Assembly: GCA_038237435.1 (NCBI GenBank)
Contig: JBBRYT010000004.1
Span: forward strand, 185,746 to 249,745
DNA: 64,000 nt
Reading direction: 5' to 3'
From: JACCTI01 sp038237435
Lineage (GTDB): Bacteria; Verrucomicrobiota; Verrucomicrobiia; Chthoniobacterales; UBA10450
Of the stretch, positions 34,654 to 42,930 are shown piece after piece. The notes under the pieces are model-generated. The model worked only from the letters and a program-made list of their open reading frames with translations, had not been told where the DNA came from and ran no database searches. The translations under genes and the position numbers were made by a program. How positions within the stretch are numbered: the stretch's first letter is position 1; each line of letters begins with the position of its first letter.

Positions 34654-35283
34654 ATGAGGGCCGCGGAAGCACATTTGTCGCGAAGCGATCCGCGTCTGGC
34701 GGAGCTAATCAGGCGTGCGCGACCTTATGAAGCGCATGCGGCTGTACTCGTTAGGCCATTTGATTCCCTTGCGGAATCGATCGCTTACCAACAGCTGAGC
34801 GGGAAGGCGGCCGCGACTATTTGGGGCCGCGTCCGTGCGTTGTATCCGAAACGAAAATGGCTCGATCCGAAATTAGTTTTGGCGACGCCGGACGAAAAAT
34901 TGCGCGCGGCCGGCTTGTCCGGGAGCAAGACCACCGCGCTCAAAGATCTCGCCGCCAAGACGATTGAAGGCGTGGTGCCGTCTGCAGGCGCGCTGGCAAA
35001 AATGAGCGACGAAGAAATCATCGAACGCCTAACGAGTGTTCGCGGGATCGGGCGCTGGACGGTGGAAATGCTTTTGCTTTTCAGCATGGGCCGGCCCGAC
35101 GTTTGGCCCGTGACCGATTACGGCGTGCAAAAGGGTTACGCGAAAACTTTTCGAAAACGAAAATTACCGAAACCGAAAGAGCTGCATCGCATCGGAGAAA
35201 AATGGCGGCCTTATCGCTCTGTCGCCGCCTGGTATTTCTGGCGCGCGCTCGATTCGGCGGAGCCGAGTGCGAACCGCAGCTAG
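34654..35283 (+). CDS. DNA-3-methyladenine glycosylase (AlkA-like, HhH-GPD)
   Basis: 209 codons. Helix-hairpin-helix GPD domain: LTSVRGIGRWTVEMLLLFSMGR, then the catalytic aspartate in PVTDYGVQKGY. The helix-rich N-terminal part contains SIAYQQLSGKAA. It lacks the extra N-terminal beta domain of E. coli AlkA, as in the shorter MAG-type enzymes. Removes alkylated purines in base-excision repair. The gene carries one copy of the dispersed motif in each orientation (34747 plus, 35027 minus). Confidence 0.92.
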   Translation: MRAAEAHLSRSDPRLAELIRRARPYEAHAAVLVRPFDSLAESIAYQQLSGKAAATIWGRVRALYPKRKWLDPKLVLATPDEKLRAAGLSGSKTTALKDLAAKTIEGVVPSAGALAKMSDEEIIERLTSVRGIGRWTVEMLLLFSMGRPDVWPVTDYGVQKGYAKTFRKRKLPKPKELHRIGEKWRPYRSVAAWYFWRALDSAEPSANRS

Positions 35284-35334
35284 GGAACGCTCTGCGGCGT
35301 TGACTTCGCGCAGCTGTCTTAGAACCGCATTCAT

Positions 35335-36222
35335 ATGGCGATGATTCACGTCAGCCGCAGCGGCGCTACTCTTGGGATTTTCGAGGAAGAAAAAGTGCGC
35401 GAAGGATTGCGCACCGGCCAATTCATCGGGACCGATCTCGGTTGGACGGACGGTATGCCGACCTGGCGGCCGCTTTCCGAATTGGAAAGTTTCCGCGTGC
35501 CCACGCCTGCGCCGCCACCACCGCAAGTTGACGTGTCGTTACCAGCAACAACTCCACAGCCCGTCGTTCCAGTGGCGACACCGACGATTACCGCGCGCAC
35601 CGGATTGCCGTGGGAAAACCGCACGAGCGATAACTTTTTCAACGCCTTGATCGAGACGGTCATGATGGTGCTGAGCAAACCGGATCACGCCTTCGCGATC
35701 ATGAAACGCGAAGGAGGCCTGGGCGATCCGTTGCTTTACGCGGTCATCTGCGGCTCTGCCGGTTCTTTGATCTCGTTACTCTATCAATTCTTCATGAAAT
35801 CTTTAGGCATGGGGTTCGGGCGCACGGGCCTCGGGGGGCTCTTCGGGCTGGGATTCGTTTCCATTCTCATCATCATTTTCATTCCTGTTTTTGTTCTCCT
35901 CGGCATCTTTATTGGTTCGGCGATTACGCATGTTTGTTTGATGATTGTCGGCGGCGCGAAGTACCCATTTGAAACAACGTTGCGCGTCCTGTCCTATGGC
36001 AACGGTTCGGCGCATCTGCTCAACGTTATTCCTTTTTGCGGCGGGCTCATCGCGGTGGTCGCGGCGCTTATCGTCGGCAGCATCGGGCTGGCGCGCGCGC
36101 ATGAGACCGATACCTGGCGCGCAGTCGTGGCCGTCTTGTTACCGATGATTGTTTGCTGCGGCGGAGCGATCTTTTTTGGTGCCGCCATTATCGGTGGCGC
36201 GATGGCGGGAAATTGGCACTAG
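35335..36222 (+). CDS. GYF_2 - Yip1 domain membrane protein
   Basis: 295 codons. The N-terminal 50 residues (MIHVSRSGATLGIFEEEKV, GWTDGMPTWRPLSEL) form a GYF_2-type domain. A proline-rich linker follows, then five hydrophobic segments with the Yip1 pattern (GDPLLYAVICGSAGSLISLL, FVSILIIIFIPVFVLLGIFIG, CGGLIAVVAALIVGSIGL). Such proteins are common in Verrucomicrobiota and Planctomycetes; the function is unknown, perhaps membrane organisation. It is followed 6 nt later by the DUF2752 gene. Confidence 0.8.
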   Translation: MAMIHVSRSGATLGIFEEEKVREGLRTGQFIGTDLGWTDGMPTWRPLSELESFRVPTPAPPPPQVDVSLPATTPQPVVPVATPTITARTGLPWENRTSDNFFNALIETVMMVLSKPDHAFAIMKREGGLGDPLLYAVICGSAGSLISLLYQFFMKSLGMGFGRTGLGGLFGLGFVSILIIIFIPVFVLLGIFIGSAITHVCLMIVGGAKYPFETTLRVLSYGNGSAHLLNVIPFCGGLIAVVAALIVGSIGLARAHETDTWRAVVAVLLPMIVCCGGAIFFGAAIIGGAMAGNWH

Positions 36223-36228
36223 AACGCG

Positions 36229-36630
36229 ATGCGTTTCGAAGTGCGGCGTCTGCGCGCGGGCGAACTCGATCATGAATTGATCTGGCTCGCGGTCACAATT
36301 ACCAGCGCCGTTCTCCTCTGCGCATGGCTGAGAGTCGGATTGCCTTTGCCGCAATGCATCTTTCACACCTTGCTCGGAATTCCTTGTGTGACCTGCGGCT
36401 CTACGCATGCGGCGCTGGCATTTTCGCACGGCGATTTTTCTGGGGCGTGGCGATTCAATCCTCTGGCGACGCTTAGCTATTTCGCCGTCGCAATTTATGA
36501 CGTCTACGCGCTTCTAGTTCTCGTTAGGCGCCGGCCGCGTTTTCGCCTGGCGATCTCGCGACATTATCTCGTGCCGCTAATTTCCGGAGCCGCTTTGCTG
36601 AACTGGATTTATCTGCTGCGGCACCTCTAA
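36229..36630 (+). CDS. DUF2752 membrane protein
   Basis: 133 codons, with hydrophobic spans near residues 20-38, 75-95 and 115-130. The family signature is CIFHTLLGIPCVTCGSTHAAL, with a cysteine pair followed by GST, then the helix AFSHGDFSGAWRFNPLA. Function of the family is unknown. Its last 54 nt overlap the 3' end of the convergent M23 peptidase gene. Confidence 0.85.
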   Translation: MRFEVRRLRAGELDHELIWLAVTITSAVLLCAWLRVGLPLPQCIFHTLLGIPCVTCGSTHAALAFSHGDFSGAWRFNPLATLSYFAVAIYDVYALLVLVRRRPRFRLAISRHYLVPLISGAALLNWIYLLRHL

Positions 36631-37299
36631 TCGACCGACATCGTCATCCGGCGCGCCGCGGTGTTGCCGGATAAATTCGCTGGGATTAATCCAGCCGCGC
36701 GTGTCTTCGCGATAGCCGGGCCCGATGAAAGGCGTGATAAATTCGCGCATCTCCAGATGGAGATGCGCCAGGTAGCGACCGTTCGCGTTGCCGACGGTGG
36801 CTATCTGTTCACCACGCCGCACATCCTGATGCGGCCTAACGAGTATTTTTTCGAGATGCGCATAGTAGGACTGCACATATTTGCGCGCGCCATTTTCATC
36901 GTAGGCATGCAAGACGATCACGATGTTTCCCCAGCCAGGTCCGCCTTCCTCCGCGAAAAGGACGCGGCCATCCGCCACGACAAAAACTGGATCGCCCAGA
37001 TCGCTGTTTTCGCCGCCGATGCCATTGAGGTCGTCGCCCAGATGTCGATTTTCTGTGAAAGGTTGCGCGTTGTAGATGAGCGCGCCGTGTTCGCTGCCGA
37101 TAGGAAAATCGAAACGCGTCGCCGTGGGCAACGACGCTAATTCCAAAGGCGATGGCAATTGAAAGGCGAAGTCGCGCTGCGGTCGAAGTTGGTGCGCGAA
37201 GCGAAAATACAGATCGCCGGCCAGCGCGAGCAAGAACACGAGAAGCAGCGCGAGGATCACGCCGATACTTGTTCTGCCCTTGCTCGTCTTCAGCTTCAC
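36577..37299 (-). CDS. M23 (LytM-type) metallopeptidase, membrane anchored
   Basis: About 240 codons from a GTG at 37299; the frame runs 30 codons further upstream but into the divergent epimerase gene, so the shorter form is preferred. One N-terminal span (GVILALLLVFLLALAGDLYF) anchors the protein. The periplasmic part has the LytM zinc ligands: HLGDDLNG (HxxxD), SYYAHLEK and the HxH in YLAHLHLEM. Predicted to cleave peptidoglycan cross-links or regulate such an enzyme. It overlaps the convergent DUF2752 gene by 54 nt at the 3' end. Confidence 0.87.
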   Translation of the reverse strand: MKLKTSKGRTSIGVILALLLVFLLALAGDLYFRFAHQLRPQRDFAFQLPSPLELASLPTATRFDFPIGSEHGALIYNAQPFTENRHLGDDLNGIGGENSDLGDPVFVVADGRVLFAEEGGPGWGNIVIVLHAYDENGARKYVQSYYAHLEKILVRPHQDVRRGEQIATVGNANGRYLAHLHLEMREFITPFIGPGYREDTRGWINPSEFIRQHRGAPDDDVGRLEVPQQINPVQQSGSGN

Positions 37300-37314
37300 T
37301 TTTAGGGTCGCCCG

Positions 37315-38268
37315 ATGCGGACTTTGGTGACGGGCGGAGCTGGTTTCATCGGCTCGCACCTCGTGGAAAAATTGTTGGCCGCCGGACACGAAGTTTCAAT
37401 TCTCGACGACTTCAACGATTTTTACGATCCCGCGATTAAGCGCGCCAACGTCGCGGCTGTGGCAGGTGTAGTGCCGATTCATCGGCTCGACCTGCGCGAT
37501 TCTGTGGCGGTGCGCGATTTATTTCATCGCGAGAAATTCGATGTCATCGCGCACCTGGCCGCGCGCGCTGGAGTGCGACCCTCGATTGCGCAGCCGCAAC
37601 TTTATTACGACACGAATGTCGATGGCACCTTGCACCTGTTGGAAGCGGCGCGGTTAGTCGGTATCGAGCGTTTCATCTTTGCCTCGAGTTCTTCGGTTTA
37701 CGGTGTTTCGAAAACGGTGCCGTTCTCGGAAGATTTGCATCTCACGCAAACGATCAGCCCGTACGCGGCGACGAAAATCGCCGGCGAATTCCTGTGCTCG
37801 ACCTTTTCGCACCTTTATCAGATGCGCGTCGTTGCTTTGCGCTTCTTCACTGTCTACGGCGCGCGTCAACGACCCGATCTCGCCATCCACCAATTCACCA
37901 AACGCATCCACGCGGGCGAGCCGATCAATCAGTTCGGCGACGGGACGACGCGGCGCGACTACACTTATATAGAGGATATTCTGCAGGGCGTGACCGCGGC
38001 CTTGAAGTACGACGGGCCGCTTTTCGACATTTTCAATCTTGGCGAATGCCAGACGATCGAGTTGCGCGAATTGATCGTTGCGATTGAAAACGCCCTCGGA
38101 AAAAAAGCGAAGATCAATCAGTTACCCGAACAACCCGGCGATGTCCCGCTGACGTGCGCTGATATTTCGAAAGCGAAAAAGCTGCTCGGCTATAATCCGA
38201 CGACGCCGCTACGGGTGGGGCTGCCGAAATTTATAGAGTGGTTCCACAAAACTCGAACCGCTGGTTAG
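37315..38268 (+). CDS. NAD-dependent UDP-sugar epimerase (UDP-glucuronate 4-epimerase-like)
   Basis: 317 codons. Rossmann motif TGGAGFIGSHLVEKL, catalytic serine in FASSSSVYG, and YxxxK in SPYAATKIAGE: an extended short-chain dehydrogenase. The stretch RFFTVYGARQRPDLAIHQFTKRI is characteristic of UDP-glucuronate or UDP-galacturonate epimerases. Supplies activated uronic acid or hexose for envelope polysaccharide. Ends with a near copy of the dispersed motif (CTGGTTAGGC at its stop). Confidence 0.92.
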   Translation: MRTLVTGGAGFIGSHLVEKLLAAGHEVSILDDFNDFYDPAIKRANVAAVAGVVPIHRLDLRDSVAVRDLFHREKFDVIAHLAARAGVRPSIAQPQLYYDTNVDGTLHLLEAARLVGIERFIFASSSSVYGVSKTVPFSEDLHLTQTISPYAATKIAGEFLCSTFSHLYQMRVVALRFFTVYGARQRPDLAIHQFTKRIHAGEPINQFGDGTTRRDYTYIEDILQGVTAALKYDGPLFDIFNLGECQTIELRELIVAIENALGKKAKINQLPEQPGDVPLTCADISKAKKLLGYNPTTPLRVGLPKFIEWFHKTRTAG

Positions 38269-38289
38269 GCCAAGTCGCCTCCGCTGCGT

Positions 38290-38384
38290 GTCATCCTGAG
38301 CCGCACAGACGGCGAAGGATCTCGCGCCCTGCCGCTAGGCCAAGCACGAGATCCTTCGGCGTGCTTCGCCAGCCTCAGGAAGAC
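38290..38384. repeat. Imperfect inverted repeat, TCATCCTGAG/GAAGGATCTC type
   Basis: Intergenic palindrome. The outer arms GTCATCCTGAG (38290-38300) and CTCAGGAAGAC (38374-38384) are complementary with one mismatch. The inner arms CGAAGGATCTCG (38313-38324) and CGAGATCCTTCG (38347-38358) are perfect. A similar word is widespread as an intergenic repeat in several bacterial phyla. It could form a hairpin downstream of the epimerase gene, but no T-run follows. Confidence 0.75.
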
Positions 38385-38728
38385 ACTTAGGAAACCAAAG
38401 TCGCACCGTCTTAACCACCGTTCTTGCAATCGCCATTACTTCCGCCATACTTATTCACAGATGTCGGGAGGGTTCGTCGGATTATCCGGGCGTCCGCTTT
38501 TCACGACGGTTCAGCAAATTTTTGAAATCATGATGCGTGTTTTTGCATCTCCGCTGTTCAGTCGCGTAATCAATGCGGTCCGCCGGTCGTCGTTCTCCCG
38601 CCATCAGGTGGCGGAGTTTTCGGATAGGCAAACTGAGCAATTTTCAGTACCCCGTGGGGGGCCGTTTGTTCCCGAACGGGCATCAAGGCATGCGCTCCGC
38701 CCGAACTGTAACAACATCGAGGATCAAT
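38385..38728 (+). promoter_or_regulatory. Untranslated leader and upstream region of the RRM protein gene
   Basis: 344 nt with no supported gene; the plus-strand frames here are short or run on into the RRM gene from weak starts. A short hairpin (CCGTT..AACGG, 38662-38679) and GC-rich tracts lie within 70 nt of the start codon. It may hold the promoter and a structured 5' leader, as is common for RRM proteins, but no known riboswitch or cold-shock element was recognised. Confidence 0.35.
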
Positions 38729-39253
38729 ATGACATCTCATTCATCGGGGAGAGGCCAGCGGCGTTCGCGCGGCGGTCGTTCCCGCCGCGGGGGCGGCGAA
38801 CGTCCCTATCGGCAGCAGAGCAGCACACCAAAGGCGACAGCCAAAAAAACGCTTTGGGAAAAGATCACGGGATTTTTCAGCGGGAACGGAAAAGAACAGC
38901 CTGCGCAGCGCCGGCCCGAGCCGTCGCGCAACGGATCACAGCAGGCACCGCGACCGCAATCCCGTAAGCCTGAGTCGGTCGAAGTCACGACGCCGCGTCT
39001 TTACGTCGGCAACCTGTCCTTCGACGCCACGGAGAGCGATCTCTTCGAATTGTTTAACGGCGTCGGTCAGGTGCAAAACGCAGAGGTTGTGACCTACAAA
39101 CACAATCAGCGCTCGAAAGGTTTCGCCTTCGTGCAAATGCAGACCGTCGAGGAAGCGAAGCGTGCGGTAAACGAACTACACGACAAGGAGTTTCTCGGTC
39201 GCAAGCTGCTGGTGAGCGGTGCGAAATCGAGCGAACACCACGCGACCAACTAG
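38729..39253 (+). CDS. RNA-binding protein with basic RG-rich tail and one RRM domain
   Basis: 174 codons from the ATG at 38729, preceded by GAGGATC as a plausible ribosome site; a longer frame to 38573 has no such site. The first 85 residues are basic and disordered (RGQRRSRGGRSRRGGG). The RRM spans about residues 90-165 with both ribonucleoprotein motifs: RNP2 LYVGNLSF and RNP1 KGFAFVQM. Likely binds single-stranded RNA. It is monocistronic: a strong terminator follows the stop by 18 nt. Confidence 0.9.
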   Translation: MTSHSSGRGQRRSRGGRSRRGGGERPYRQQSSTPKATAKKTLWEKITGFFSGNGKEQPAQRRPEPSRNGSQQAPRPQSRKPESVEVTTPRLYVGNLSFDATESDLFELFNGVGQVQNAEVVTYKHNQRSKGFAFVQMQTVEEAKRAVNELHDKEFLGRKLLVSGAKSSEHHATN

Positions 39254-39265
39254 TCGTTAGGCAAA

Positions 39266-40183
39266 TTGCATAAACCGGGAGCGGAGGACGAAAACCTCGC
39301 TCCCGGTTTTTTTGTTGTCGGGCCGACCGCGGTTGGAAAAACGGAGATCGCGATCGAAGTCGCGCGCAAGTGTGACGCGGAAATTGTCGGGGCGGACGCG
39401 TTTCAAATTTATCGCGCACTGGACTTGCTCACGGCCAAGCCGAACGCAAAAGAGCTAGCGCTCGTTAGGCATCATTTGATTGGCGTAGTTCCGCTGACCG
39501 AAGAGATGAATGCCGAAAAGTTTCGCCGTTTGGCGTTGAGCGCGATGAGTGGGATTCGCGCCGTCGTCGTGGGCGGCAACGGGATGTATGTGAAAGCGCT
39601 AACGGATGGATTGTCGCCCTTGCCGAAGGCGAATTTCGATTTGCGCGAGCGTTTGAATCAGTTCAGCGAACGCGAACTGCTCGTTAGGCTGCAACGAGTC
39701 GATGCGGAAACGGCGCAAACCATCGATGCACAAAACAAACGCCGTTTGGTTCGCGCGCTCGAGATCTGCTTGTTAACCGGGCGCCCGGCTTCAACACAAC
39801 GGCAACGGCAGCCTGGTGCTGTCGCCGGCGTTTTCGTTTTCCGCGACCGCGACGAACTTTATGAGCGCATCAATTCGCGCGTAGAGAAGATGTTCGCGGC
39901 CGGCGTCGTCGATGAAGTGCGCGCCGCAATAAAAATCGGGCCGACCGCGGCGCAGACGCTCGGTTTGCAACAAATTCGCGACCTCATTGCCGGCAAAATT
40001 TCCGAGCGCGAATGCATCGCCGCCATCCAACAGGCGACGCGCCGCTATGCCAAAAGACAATTGACCTGGTTTCGTCGTCAAAGTACCTTTGAGCCACTGA
40101 ACCTCTCGCGCCACGGCTCCGCCGCAGCCATTGAATGGATCACGCGCAAGGCACGTCTGTCTTTCGCGCAGCAGAATGATTGA
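39266..40183 (+). CDS. miaA: tRNA dimethylallyltransferase
   Basis: 305 codons from a TTG at 39266, the only start between an in-frame TAG (the RRM stop) and the P-loop. The P-loop GPTAVGKT lies at residues 19-26, as in other MiaA proteins. GADAFQIYRALDLLTAKPN and VVGGNGMYVKALTDGLS match the prenyl-substrate and catalytic regions. It adds a dimethylallyl group to A37 of tRNAs that read UNN codons. Codons 3-16 coincide with a strong terminator hairpin, so miaA translation must pass through it. Its 3' end overlaps hflX by 8 nt. Confidence 0.92.
   Translation: MHKPGAEDENLAPGFFVVGPTAVGKTEIAIEVARKCDAEIVGADAFQIYRALDLLTAKPNAKELALVRHHLIGVVPLTEEMNAEKFRRLALSAMSGIRAVVVGGNGMYVKALTDGLSPLPKANFDLRERLNQFSERELLVRLQRVDAETAQTIDAQNKRRLVRALEICLLTGRPASTQRQRQPGAVAGVFVFRDRDELYERINSRVEKMFAAGVVDEVRAAIKIGPTAAQTLGLQQIRDLIAGKISERECIAAIQQATRRYAKRQLTWFRRQSTFEPLNLSRHGSAAAIEWITRKARLSFAQQND
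39272..39313 (+). terminator. Strong Rho-independent terminator of the RRM gene, lying inside the miaA start region
   Basis: A 15-bp stem (AAACCGGGAGCG plus AGG, one bulged G, pairing with 39295-39309) with loop ACGAAAA ends in a run of seven T (39307-39313). It sits 18 nt after the RRM stop codon, the normal place for a terminator. It also encodes part of the first 16 residues of MiaA. Any transcript carrying the miaA start must therefore read through it. Confidence 0.85.
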
Positions 40184-41447
40184 AGTTCAGTCGAAGAATC
40201 GCCCGGAGCGCGCGCTCCTTGTAGGACTCGAGCAAGACGGCGTCTCGAAATGGGATTTGGCCGACTCCATGGATGAACTGCGCGAACTCGCCAATTCAGC
40301 CGGCGCCCACGTGGTTAACACCGTCACGCAGCGACTCGATAAACCGACTGCGCCTTATTACATCGGCAAAGGAAAAGCGGAGCTGATCAAGGAGTCGTTT
40401 CAAGATCAACAGGTCACGTCGGTTATTTTCGACAATGAGCTTTCCCCAGCGCAGGGCCGCAATCTGGAAAATCTTTTTTCGCGAAAGGTCTTGGATCGGA
40501 CGCAGCTCATTCTCGATATCTTCGCGCAGCGCGCCCGGAGTCGCGAGGGCCGGCTGCAAATTGAACTGGCGCAGCTGCAATATCTGTTGCCGCGCCTGAC
40601 GAGAATGTGGACGCACCTTTCGCGGCAGACCGGGGGAATCGGCACGCGTGGTCCGGGCGAAACGCAGCTCGAAGTCGATCGTCGCCGTGTGCAGGAACGC
40701 ATCGCGCGTTTGGAGCGCGATCTCGCCGGTGTGCGCAAAGTTCGTGGCGTGCAGCGCGAAGGTCGCCGCCGTCATCAATGGCCCGTCGGCGCGGTTGTCG
40801 GTTACACCAACGCGGGAAAATCTACCTTGCTGAATTTGCTCACCGGCGCGGACGTCGTGGCGGAGAATCGTTTGTTCGCTACGCTCGATCCGACCACGCG
40901 CAGTTTCACACTGCCGAACAAAGAGCGCATGCTGCTCACCGACACGGTCGGTTTTTTGCGCAACCTTCCGCACACGCTCATCGAATCCTTCAAAGCCACG
41001 CTCGAGGAAGTAAGCGAAGCTGATCTTTTGATCCATGTGGTCGATCTCAGCCATCCGCGCGTCGATGAGCACATCGCGGCGGTGAACACTGTTTTGAAAG
41101 AACTCGATGCTTATGGCAAACAAACGCTGCTTGTCTTCAACAAAATCGACGCCGCGCCCGATGCGGACTTAATCGCTTCCTTTCGGCAACGCTATCCCGG
41201 CAGTGTCGCAATTTCCGCGCGTTCCGGCGAAGGCGTCAACGCGCTGGTGCAGGCGCTGCAGCAACAGGTGAGTTCGTGGCGGTTGAATCTTCACTTCCGC
41301 GTTCCGCTCTCCGAATCAAGTTTGATCGCGGAAATTCATCGCATCGGTCATGTGCTCGATCTGCGCTACGAAGGCGAGTTCGCCATCATTACTGCGCACG
41401 TCCCGCCGCAACTGGAACAAAAGCTCGCGCCCTTCGCGCAGACCTAA
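40176..41447 (+). CDS. hflX: GTPase HflX
   Basis: 423 codons from the ATG at 40176, which overlaps the miaA stop; a longer frame begins inside miaA and is less likely. The N-terminal HflX domain (residues about 1-170, YYIGKGKAELI, IFDNELSPAQGRNLE) contains the glycine-rich GGIGTRGPGETQLEVDRRRV linker. The GTPase domain has G1 GYTNAGKST, G3 DTVGF and G4 NKID. Binds stalled or heat-damaged 50S subunits and splits ribosomes in other bacteria. The miaA-hflX order is conserved in many bacteria. Confidence 0.96.
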   Translation: MIEVQSKNRPERALLVGLEQDGVSKWDLADSMDELRELANSAGAHVVNTVTQRLDKPTAPYYIGKGKAELIKESFQDQQVTSVIFDNELSPAQGRNLENLFSRKVLDRTQLILDIFAQRARSREGRLQIELAQLQYLLPRLTRMWTHLSRQTGGIGTRGPGETQLEVDRRRVQERIARLERDLAGVRKVRGVQREGRRRHQWPVGAVVGYTNAGKSTLLNLLTGADVVAENRLFATLDPTTRSFTLPNKERMLLTDTVGFLRNLPHTLIESFKATLEEVSEADLLIHVVDLSHPRVDEHIAAVNTVLKELDAYGKQTLLVFNKIDAAPDADLIASFRQRYPGSVAISARSGEGVNALVQALQQQVSSWRLNLHFRVPLSESSLIAEIHRIGHVLDLRYEGEFAIITAHVPPQLEQKLAPFAQT

Positions 41448-41454
41448 TCGCGGC

Positions 41455-41727
41455 ATGACCGCGGAAGCGAAAACACGTCGCTGGCAGGAGCGACTGAATG
41501 CCCGACTCGGTTTGGATAAAATGCCGCGGGTCCGAAAGGTGGTTTATTCGGTCGTGGGTACCAGCGTGATTCTGATTGGCATCGTCATGATTGTTCTGCC
41601 CGGACCCGCGATCATCGTCATCCCCCTAGGTCTCGCGATTCTGGCGAGCGAATATGCCTGGGCGCGCGCGGTGTTGCGACGCGGCAAAATTTTCGTCGAT
41701 AAAGTGCGGGGCAAGAAAGTCGTATGA
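41455..41727 (+). CDS. PGPGW-type small membrane protein
   Basis: 90 codons from the ATG at 41455. The central hydrophobic pair (VVGTSVILIGIVMIVLPGPA and IIVIPLGLAILASEYAWA) contains the PGPA..IPLGLAIL pattern of the PGPGW/TIGR02611 family, whose function is unknown. It is placed 8 nt after hflX, and its stop overlaps the nth ATG by 4 nt (ATGA). Confidence 0.8.
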   Translation: MTAEAKTRRWQERLNARLGLDKMPRVRKVVYSVVGTSVILIGIVMIVLPGPAIIVIPLGLAILASEYAWARAVLRRGKIFVDKVRGKKVV

Positions 41728-42404
41728 CGGCTCGCGAGCGCGCCGAGAAATTGGTGGAAGCGTTTCCGAAAGTTTATCCGGATGCGCATTGCGAGCTGGC
41801 TTTCAAAACGCCGCTGCAACTTCTGATCGCGACGATTCTTTCCGCCCAGTGCACTGACAAGCGGGTCAACATGGTCACGCCGAAATTATTCGCGCGTTAT
41901 CGCACGGCGGCTGATTTCGCGAAGGCGGCGCCGCCGCAATTAGAAGAACAAATTCGGACGACCGGTTTCTTCCGCAGCAAGACAAAGAGCATTAAAGGCG
42001 CGACCACCGCGATCGTCGAAAAACATCGAGGCCAGGTTCCGGACACGATGGCGGAATTGCATGCGCTTCCCGGCGTGGGCCGTAAGACGGCGAACGTTGT
42101 CCTCGGCAACGCGTTCCACAAAGACGAAGGCATCGTCGTCGATACCCATGTAATTCGGCTCTCTCATCGCTTCCGCCTAACGAAACAGACCGACCCAGAA
42201 AAAATCGAAATCGATCTAATGAAGTTCGTGCCGCGCAAGCATTGGACGGTGTGGAGTCATTGGCTCATCTGGCACGGACGCCGCCGGTGTTTTGCGCGTC
42301 GGCCTGATTGCCGACGGTGCGAAGTTTTCGATTTGTGTCCGAGCGGAAAAATCTTTATCCGCAACGGCGAAGCGTTGCCGCTGTCAGAAAATGAAGCGGG
42401 CTAG
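41724..42404 (+). CDS. nth: Endonuclease III (DNA N-glycosylase/AP lyase)
   Basis: 226 codons. Helix-hairpin-helix LPGVGRKTANV with the catalytic lysine, followed by the catalytic aspartate in VDTHVIRLS. The C-terminal [4Fe-4S] cluster cysteines have the canonical spacing (CFARRPDCRRCEVFDLC). Removes oxidised pyrimidines in base excision repair. It ends the miaA-hflX-PGPGW-nth run and converges on the iron-permease-like gene with 4 nt overlap. Confidence 0.96.
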   Translation: MTARERAEKLVEAFPKVYPDAHCELAFKTPLQLLIATILSAQCTDKRVNMVTPKLFARYRTAADFAKAAPPQLEEQIRTTGFFRSKTKSIKGATTAIVEKHRGQVPDTMAELHALPGVGRKTANVVLGNAFHKDEGIVVDTHVIRLSHRFRLTKQTDPEKIEIDLMKFVPRKHWTVWSHWLIWHGRRRCFARRPDCRRCEVFDLCPSGKIFIRNGEALPLSENEAG

Positions 42405-42874
42405 CGCTTGCTGGTTTCTTCTCTGATATCTTCGATCGCTTCCGACGCGTGGTTTGCCGTCTTGCGGACGCTTTCGAATTCTGTCTCGATCGTCTTCAAT
42501 TCGTCGTCGGACAATTTTTCCAGATCGACCAGGTTGTTGCGCGCGCCGCCTACCGCGCGAATCAATTCATCCAGCTTCAAATGCACCGCTTTCGCGTCGC
42601 GGTTTTGCGTGTTCTGAATCAGGAACACCATAAGGAAGGTTACGATGGTCGTACCGGTATTGATAATTAATTGCCAGGTGTCGGAGTAATGGAAGGTCGG
42701 CCCGGTCAGCGCCCAAACGACAATGATGACAATCGCCACCACGAACGCCCAGGCGGATCCGAGCACCGAGGATGTTTTACGCGCGAAAACGCCGAACGCG
42801 TCCCGCACCCGGCAAAAAAAACTGCGTCCCTCGTTCTGTTTCTCTTTGCTCGGTTGCTTCTTTGTTTTTTTCAC
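42401..42874 (-). CDS. Low-affinity iron permease family protein
   Basis: 157 codons. A basic N-terminus is followed by two spans (SAWAFVVAIVIIVVWALTGP and WQLIINTGTTIVTFLMVFLI). Then comes the family motif QNTQNRDAKAVHLKLDELIRA and an acidic helical tail. This matches the low-affinity iron permease (Fet4-related) family; actual iron transport by the short bacterial forms is unproven. Confidence 0.85.
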   Translation of the reverse strand: MKKTKKQPSKEKQNEGRSFFCRVRDAFGVFARKTSSVLGSAWAFVVAIVIIVVWALTGPTFHYSDTWQLIINTGTTIVTFLMVFLIQNTQNRDAKAVHLKLDELIRAVGGARNNLVDLEKLSDDELKTIETEFESVRKTANHASEAIEDIREETSKR

Positions 42875-42930
42875 GGCGGCACCCTAGGATCGCGTAGCAG
42901 GCTGCCGTTGCGCGCCACGAATTTGCGAAA

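Noticed and set aside
38461..38967. 168-codon frame upstream of and overlapping the RRM gene
   Set aside because: Different phase from the RRM gene, no recognisable domain; overlaps the well-supported ATG and ribosome site at 38719-38731.
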